DNA of 64,000 bases. It comes from an uncultured Draconibacterium sp. (GTDB lineage Bacteria > Bacteroidota > Bacteroidia > Bacteroidales > Prolixibacteraceae). The notes beneath the pieces are model-generated. The model was not told where the DNA came from. It did no database searches and saw only the letters and a program-made list of their open reading frames with translations. Where the stretch lies: assembly GCF_963675065.1 (NCBI RefSeq), contig NZ_OY775906.1, positions 722,001 through 786,000 on the forward strand. Direction: 5' to 3'. This document shows positions 60,150 to 64,000 of the stretch, one piece after another (within the stretch, counting starts at the first letter, position 1; the number at the start of each line of letters is the position of its first letter). A program made the translations under genes and the position numbers.

Positions 60150-60436
60150 GACGAAGCAATACACAATCGTTAAGCGAGGTTTTAAAACAGTATATCGAGG
60201 AAAACCGCATGGAGCGGAAATTAAAAGAAGTGGATATTGTGCAGGGCTGGGAAAACCTGCTCGGAAAAACCATTGCACGTTACACCCGAAATATTTATAT
60301 CCGCAATCGGGTTTTGTATGTTGAAATAACTTCGGCAGTAGTAAAAAACGAATTGTTTTTAATGCGCGAAGAAATTTGCCGACGCATTAATGAAAATGCA
60401 GGAGCAGAAATGATTAACCGAATTGTATTTAAATAA
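60146..60436 (+). CDS. DUF721 (DciA-type) protein
   Basis: The 96-residue protein matches DUF721: LSEVLKQYIEENRMERKLKEVDIVQGWENLLGKTIARYTRNIYIRNR, LYVEITSAVVKNELFLMREEIC and MINRIVFK. The domain is shared with DciA, the ancestral helicase loader of bacteria lacking DnaC. Its ATG overlaps the recF stop (ATGA). The recF-DUF721 order is common, supporting a role in replication. Confidence 0.92.
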   Translation: MRRSNTQSLSEVLKQYIEENRMERKLKEVDIVQGWENLLGKTIARYTRNIYIRNRVLYVEITSAVVKNELFLMREEICRRINENAGAEMINRIVFK

Positions 60437-60447
60437 CTAAACAAAAT

Positions 60448-61344
60448 ATGGATATTGACGAATTGAACGAAAAATTTGGAGTTGAAGGCGAAGTTGGTTT
60501 TATGGAACTCGATGGCGATCTGCCTTTTATAACAATAACAAATAAATATGCCGAAGCTGATATTTGCCTTTATGGCGCACAAATAACCAGTTTCAGGCCA
60601 ATGCGAACTACCGGTGTTTTGTGGATGAGTCCGTACAGCGTTTTCGAAAAAGGTAAAGCAATTCGTGGTGGTATTCCGGTTTGTTTTCCTTGGTTTGGCC
60701 CGCATGCAAGCGATTCGGCCATGCCACAACACGGTTTTGCCCGTACATCAATGTGGGAAGTTACCGAGGTTGATACATTGGAAAAAGGGGAGACTTATGT
60801 TTCCATGCAGCTAAAATCGTCGGAAGAAAGCAAGGCCTACTGGCCCCATGATTTTGTTGCTGAAATGATTTTTGTAATTGGCGATTCCTTGTCGGTTACT
60901 TTAAAAGTTACCAATCCTTCTGATTCGGCTATTTCGTACACATCGGCATTGCACACTTATTTTAATCTTTCGGCAATTGAAAATATTAAAATCGCCGGAT
61001 TACAAAATACGCATTACGAAAACCAGCTGGATGGCAATCGTTATATTCAGGAAGAAGAACTTCTGGAAGTGTTGGAAGCTACAACACGGCATTATTTCGA
61101 TACTGAAACCGATTGTATTATTCATGATCCGTATTTTAAACGCAGCATCAGGATTGCAAAAGAAGGGAGCAAGTGCTCAACCGTGTGGAATCCCGGAGCA
61201 GAAGCATGCGAACAAATGAGTGACATGCCCAACGACGGACATGAAACTTTTGTATGCCTTGAAACGGTGAACAAAATCAACGATCAGATTGATCTCGCAC
61301 CAGGGGAAGGGCACGAAACAACAGCTGTAATTAGTGTTGAATAA
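60448..61344 (+). CDS. D-hexose-6-phosphate mutarotase (YeaD-like)
   Basis: The 298-residue aldose-epimerase-fold protein has GAQITSFRPM, GKAIRGGIPVCFPWFGPH and QHGFARTSMWEV, the catalytic His region (LHTYFNL) and WNPGAEACEQMSDM. It fits the hexose-6-phosphate mutarotase branch, which interconverts alpha and beta anomers. It follows DUF721 by 11 bases and may share its message. Confidence 0.9.
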   Translation: MDIDELNEKFGVEGEVGFMELDGDLPFITITNKYAEADICLYGAQITSFRPMRTTGVLWMSPYSVFEKGKAIRGGIPVCFPWFGPHASDSAMPQHGFARTSMWEVTEVDTLEKGETYVSMQLKSSEESKAYWPHDFVAEMIFVIGDSLSVTLKVTNPSDSAISYTSALHTYFNLSAIENIKIAGLQNTHYENQLDGNRYIQEEELLEVLEATTRHYFDTETDCIIHDPYFKRSIRIAKEGSKCSTVWNPGAEACEQMSDMPNDGHETFVCLETVNKINDQIDLAPGEGHETTAVISVE

Positions 61345-61413
61345 AAACTTACTGGTAATTTAGTGTGGTTTGCAATGTCGCAAAACCAAACTGAATTATA
61401 CTAAAGCAATCCA

Positions 61414-61821
61414 TTAAAATGGTGTTTTTTCGGGTGGTAAATTCAATTGAGATAAGATTTTAAGCAAATCAATCAATGAGTCTTTGTCCATCAAATCTGT
61501 ATTGATTTTGAATTCCTGCTGGTTGGTTTTTAACAAGTAATCTCCATTAATACGTTGAACACAAATTATATCATTCAAATTAATTTGTTTCCCATGTCCA
61601 TATAGTCCATTTTTTCGAATCGTTCCGTTTTCGATAGTCATATATTGATTCAAGTAATCATGTAGAAAAAATCCAATGTATAAGATGCTAAGAATGAAAT
61701 ATCCGTAGTTTGTCCAATGAATATTATCATTAACCAAGGTCATTGAAGTTCCGAGAACAATCCAAACTATTCCAATAATTAAATTTACTCGTAGCCTTGT
61801 TCTTTTAAATTGTATTTTCAT
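61414..61821 (-). CDS. Hypothetical membrane protein
   Basis: The 135-residue protein has two predicted helices (about 12-28 and 38-55). A small beta-rich soluble part follows (TIENGTIRKNGLYGHGKQINLNDI, then YLLKTNQQEFKIN), like a PH-type bacterial domain. I do not recognise the family. It is more A+T-rich than neighbours. It starts 48 bases behind ndk on the same strand and may be co-transcribed with it. Confidence 0.7.
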   Translation of the reverse strand: MKIQFKRTRLRVNLIIGIVWIVLGTSMTLVNDNIHWTNYGYFILSILYIGFFLHDYLNQYMTIENGTIRKNGLYGHGKQINLNDIICVQRINGDYLLKTNQQEFKINTDLMDKDSLIDLLKILSQLNLPPEKTPF

Positions 61822-61869
61822 TTTGTTCGCGCTTTTTGCGAATAAACTGTTATACCGAACAAGGTTTGT

Positions 61870-62301
61870 CTATTCATAGTCGTAAAACCGTTCGAAAGTA
61901 GAAAAGAAAAAGTCGGCTTCGCGAGTGGCAGTTTCATCGCTGTCGGCACCATGAACCGCATTTTCAGTAACACTGCAGGCAAACATTTTTCGTACGGTGC
62001 CTTCGGCTGCATTTTCCGGATTGGTGGCTCCAATCAGTTTGCGAAAATCTTCAATGGCATTTTCTTTTTCTAAAATGGCGGCAACAATTGGTCCCGAACT
62101 CATAAACTGTACAAGTTTATCGTAGAATGGTTTCCCTTTATGAACTTCGTAAAAAGCACCAGCCTGAGTAGTTGACATGCGCGTAAGTTTCATCGCACGA
62201 ATTTTAAAACCAGCATCGTTTATCATTTTTAAAATTGCGCCCTCGTGGTTTTTTCTTACCGCACCAGGCTTAATCATTGTAAAGGTTCTGTTTCCAGCCA
62301 T
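61870..62301 (-). CDS. ndk: Nucleoside diphosphate kinase
   Basis: The 143-residue protein matches Ndk: RTFTMIKPGAVRKN near the start, RMSTTQAGAFYEVHKGKPFYDKLV, MSSGPIVAAILEKENAI and the active-site block NAVHGADSDETATREADFFF with phosphate-accepting H117. It moves phosphate between nucleoside di- and triphosphates. The hypothetical gene behind it is on the same strand. Confidence 0.97.
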   Translation of the reverse strand: MAGNRTFTMIKPGAVRKNHEGAILKMINDAGFKIRAMKLTRMSTTQAGAFYEVHKGKPFYDKLVQFMSSGPIVAAILEKENAIEDFRKLIGATNPENAAEGTVRKMFACSVTENAVHGADSDETATREADFFFSTFERFYDYE

Positions 62302-62418
62302 TTTAAAAGTTTTAGAAATTATTGTCTGTTTATTGGTTCAAGCCATTAATAAAAGCTTGTCATTTACAATATTAACAAAATTTGGGGTATTAGCGTTTTC
62401 AGGCGAGGTAAGATTTTT

Positions 62419-62426
62419 TATCTTTG
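62419..62426 (+). promoter_or_regulatory. -7 box (TATCTTTG) of the DHH/FKBP gene pair
   Basis: An exact TAnnTTTG, 22 bases ahead of the preferred TTG start at 62449. It lies in the short gap between divergent ndk and nrnA-like genes. Confidence 0.5.
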
Positions 62427-62448
62427 CCAATTCTAATTTTTGCGAATT

Positions 62449-63480
62449 TTGAAAAATACTGACATAGAGATTATTACATCGATTAAGGCATTGCTTGCCA
62501 CTTCGAAAAAGAAGCTGGTAATTATTCCGCATGAAAATCCGGACGGTGATGCTATTGGTTCGGCGCTGGGACTTGGACAGGTTCTTTCCGATTTTGGACA
62601 TGAGGTTAAAGTACTGTCAGCAAACAACTATCCTGTGTTTCTGAAATGGTTTTCTTCAGATGTTCCGGTAATTATTTACGATAAAGACAAAAAGAAAGCT
62701 AAAAGCTGGTTGAAACAGGCCGATGCAATGATCTGTGTGGATTTTAACGAAGCCTCTCGTGCCGGGAAACTTGAAAAGAAAATTCATGAATTTGAGCATA
62801 AAAAAGTATTGATCGATCATCATCCGTACCCAACTCAGTTTTGCGATTTTATGGTTTCCGAGACTTCTTACAGTTCAACTGCCGAATTGGTTTTTGATGT
62901 GCTTGAAGCTACCGGTTTAAACGAAAACCTGTCGGAAAAAGCAGCAGAAGCATTGTATACCGGCATTCTGACTGATACAGGAGGTTTTAGTCATAACATC
63001 TCGAAAAACACCTTTAAAGTAGTTTCGGGGTTGTTAAAGTACGAGATAAACACCGATAAAATTCAGTCGTCAGTATTTCATAATTATTCGGCCGACCGGA
63101 TGAAATTACTGGGCTATTGCCTGAATGAGAAAATGCAGGTTTTTCCCGAGTACAGAGCTGCGGTAATAAGTATTAGTAAAGAAGAACTAAAACAGTTTAA
63201 TTTTCAGCCCGGTGATACCGAAGGGTTTGTAAATTACCCCTTATCGATAAAAAATATAGTTTTTAGCGCGCTTTTTATCGAAAAAGATGAATCTGTAAAA
63301 GCATCTTTTCGATCAAAAGGAAATTTTCCGGCCAACGAATTTTCATCGAGCCATTTCAATGGTGGCGGGCATTTGAACGCCGCCGGAGGAGAGTCGAAAC
63401 TAAATTTTGAAGAAACTTTATTAAAGTTCACGCAACTTTTACCTGAGTATAAGCATCAGTTGTTGGAAACAACTATTTAA
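62449..63480 (+). CDS. DHH-family phosphoesterase (NrnA-type oligoribonuclease/pAp phosphatase), TTG start
   Basis: A protein of about 343 residues with the DHH order: HENPDGDAIGSALG, VDFNEASRAGKL, VLIDHHPYP (DHH), GILTDTGGFSH and a DHHA1 domain ending SSHFNGGGHLNAAGG. NrnA-type enzymes remove nucleotides from short RNA and dephosphorylate pAp. The frame has no ATG near the start: TTG codons lie at 62440 and 62449. The second gives MKNTDIEIITS and a 16-base leader behind the -7 box, so it is preferred. The FKBP gene follows after 3 bases. Confidence 0.9.
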   Translation: MKNTDIEIITSIKALLATSKKKLVIIPHENPDGDAIGSALGLGQVLSDFGHEVKVLSANNYPVFLKWFSSDVPVIIYDKDKKKAKSWLKQADAMICVDFNEASRAGKLEKKIHEFEHKKVLIDHHPYPTQFCDFMVSETSYSSTAELVFDVLEATGLNENLSEKAAEALYTGILTDTGGFSHNISKNTFKVVSGLLKYEINTDKIQSSVFHNYSADRMKLLGYCLNEKMQVFPEYRAAVISISKEELKQFNFQPGDTEGFVNYPLSIKNIVFSALFIEKDESVKASFRSKGNFPANEFSSSHFNGGGHLNAAGGESKLNFEETLLKFTQLLPEYKHQLLETTI

Positions 63481-63483
63481 AAA

Positions 63484-63993
63484 ATGTTAAAAATGAAAAT
63501 GAAATTAGTTACAAGGTTTTTATTGGCGATTATTATCGGAGTTGCAGTGGTATCGTGTATTGAGGAGGCAGAACCTTATATTCCGCCAACAAAAGCTGAA
63601 GAGGATGCATTGTTAGCAGAGTATCTTGATACCCTGACCAACAGAGGGCTTGATATTGATACAACAGCGCTGGGTGTTTATTATATTACTGATTCGATAG
63701 GAAATGGTACTTTCCCTCAGGATGGAGATACCTGTGTAGTAAAATATTCGGGCAGATTTGTTGATGGTACTGTATTTGAATCGACCGGGGATAATACCTG
63801 GCAATATGTATTAGGTACCGAAAATTTGATTGACGGATGGAATGATGCAACACGCTTTATTGATGAAGAAGGTTCTGCATTTTTAATTATTCCATCAGAA
63901 CTGGGGTATGGAGAAACCGGTGCCGGCAACATTCCACCAAATACAACAACAGTTTTTTGGATAGAAATGGTAGAAATCAAACCACATAATTAA
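63484..63993 (+). CDS. FKBP-type peptidyl-prolyl isomerase lipoprotein
   Basis: The 169-residue protein has a lipoprotein signal with lipobox VVSC (C25) and a C-terminal FKBP domain: DTCVVKYSGRFVDGTVFEST, then LIDGWNDATRFIDEEGSAFLIIPSELGYGETGAGNIPPNTTTVFWIEMVEI. It resembles GldI-like lipoprotein FKBPs of Bacteroidota, which fold envelope or gliding proteins. It lies 3 bases behind the DHH gene. Whether this species glides is unknown. Confidence 0.92.
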   Translation: MLKMKMKLVTRFLLAIIIGVAVVSCIEEAEPYIPPTKAEEDALLAEYLDTLTNRGLDIDTTALGVYYITDSIGNGTFPQDGDTCVVKYSGRFVDGTVFESTGDNTWQYVLGTENLIDGWNDATRFIDEEGSAFLIIPSELGYGETGAGNIPPNTTTVFWIEMVEIKPHN

Positions 63994-64000
63994 ATTTGCA

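Noticed and set aside
1..64000. CRISPR arrays, tRNA or rRNA genes, and insertion-sequence transposases.
   Set aside because: None were recognised by eye on either strand; the intergenic gaps are short and their repeats are palindromic, not CRISPR-like.

Overview
The window is one chromosomal stretch of a Bacteroidota bacterium, most likely a marine or sediment Bacteroidales/Marinilabiliales (Prolixibacteraceae-like) anaerobe or facultative anaerobe. The evidence is the gene content (tricorn-like S41 protease, DUF6702/HupE pair, ribonuclease Y behind ZapA, DUF721 behind RecF, HYC_CC_PP and DUF6769 metal proteins), the moderate A+T content, and many exact copies of the Bacteroidota -7 promoter element TAnnTTTG just upstream of genes. 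The genus is inference. No rRNA, tRNA, CRISPR array, prophage or insertion-sequence transposase was seen.

Layout. (1) 1-2400: an A+T-rich two-gene cassette, an AAA ATPase plus a DUF4435/Toprim-like protein, matching the PARIS (AriA/AriB) phage-defence architecture. It is bounded by inverted GTTGGGC/GCCCAAC core sites of integron attC type. (2) 2742-22267: housekeeping and secreted enzymes: M1 peptidase, HupE-like and DUF6702 membrane/secreted pair, SUI1/eIF1-like factor, tricorn-like protease, ribosomal protein L19, C69 dipeptidase, a Cys/Met-metabolism PLP enzyme, M23 peptidase with AnmK (wall turnover and recycling), a ZapB-like coiled coil with ZapA and ribonuclease Y, SirB1-like protein with a nucleoside phosphorylase. 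A 685-base gene-free stretch (19838-20522) carries palindromic repeats. (3) 22512-28655: poorly characterised proteins: a charged-repeat protein ending in a GH16-like fold that has lost catalytic residues, coupled to a PAS protein; a patatin/outer-membrane-barrel protein; and a secreted protein with an apparently dead M23-like domain. (4) 28652-32246: NifX-like, DUF5320, NifX-like, two MinD-type ATPases with inserted ferredoxin domains, and a metallo-beta-lactamase-fold protein, a cluster typical of anaerobes and probably concerned with iron-sulfur or metal cofactors. (5) 32425-39913: a DUF308 membrane protein, then a TolC/adaptor/RND export operon ending in a small PII-like protein and a DUF2892 protein. 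(6) 40347-57435: a heavy-metal (copper/silver/zinc type) resistance island with two Cus/Czc-type RND systems, small Cys/His-rich envelope proteins, a DUF318-type Cu/Zn permease and an HMA-AraC fusion regulator. (7) 57592-63993: lumazine synthase, TPR membrane protein, RecF with DUF721/DciA, hexose-6-phosphate mutarotase, nucleoside diphosphate kinase, NrnA-type DHH phosphoesterase and an FKBP lipoprotein.

How it works together. The metal island looks like one functional unit: the regulator has its own CxxC metal-binding domain, the inner-membrane permease removes cytoplasmic metal, and the two RND pumps plus periplasmic chaperone-like proteins clear the periplasm. Several intercistronic hairpins and palindromic repeats lie at gene junctions of these efflux operons, and one palindromic repeat sits in frame inside a TolC-family gene. 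The most promising under-described items are the attC-flanked PARIS-like cassette, the pseudo-GH16/helical-repeat + PAS pair, and the NifX/DUF5320/MinD-ferredoxin cluster.
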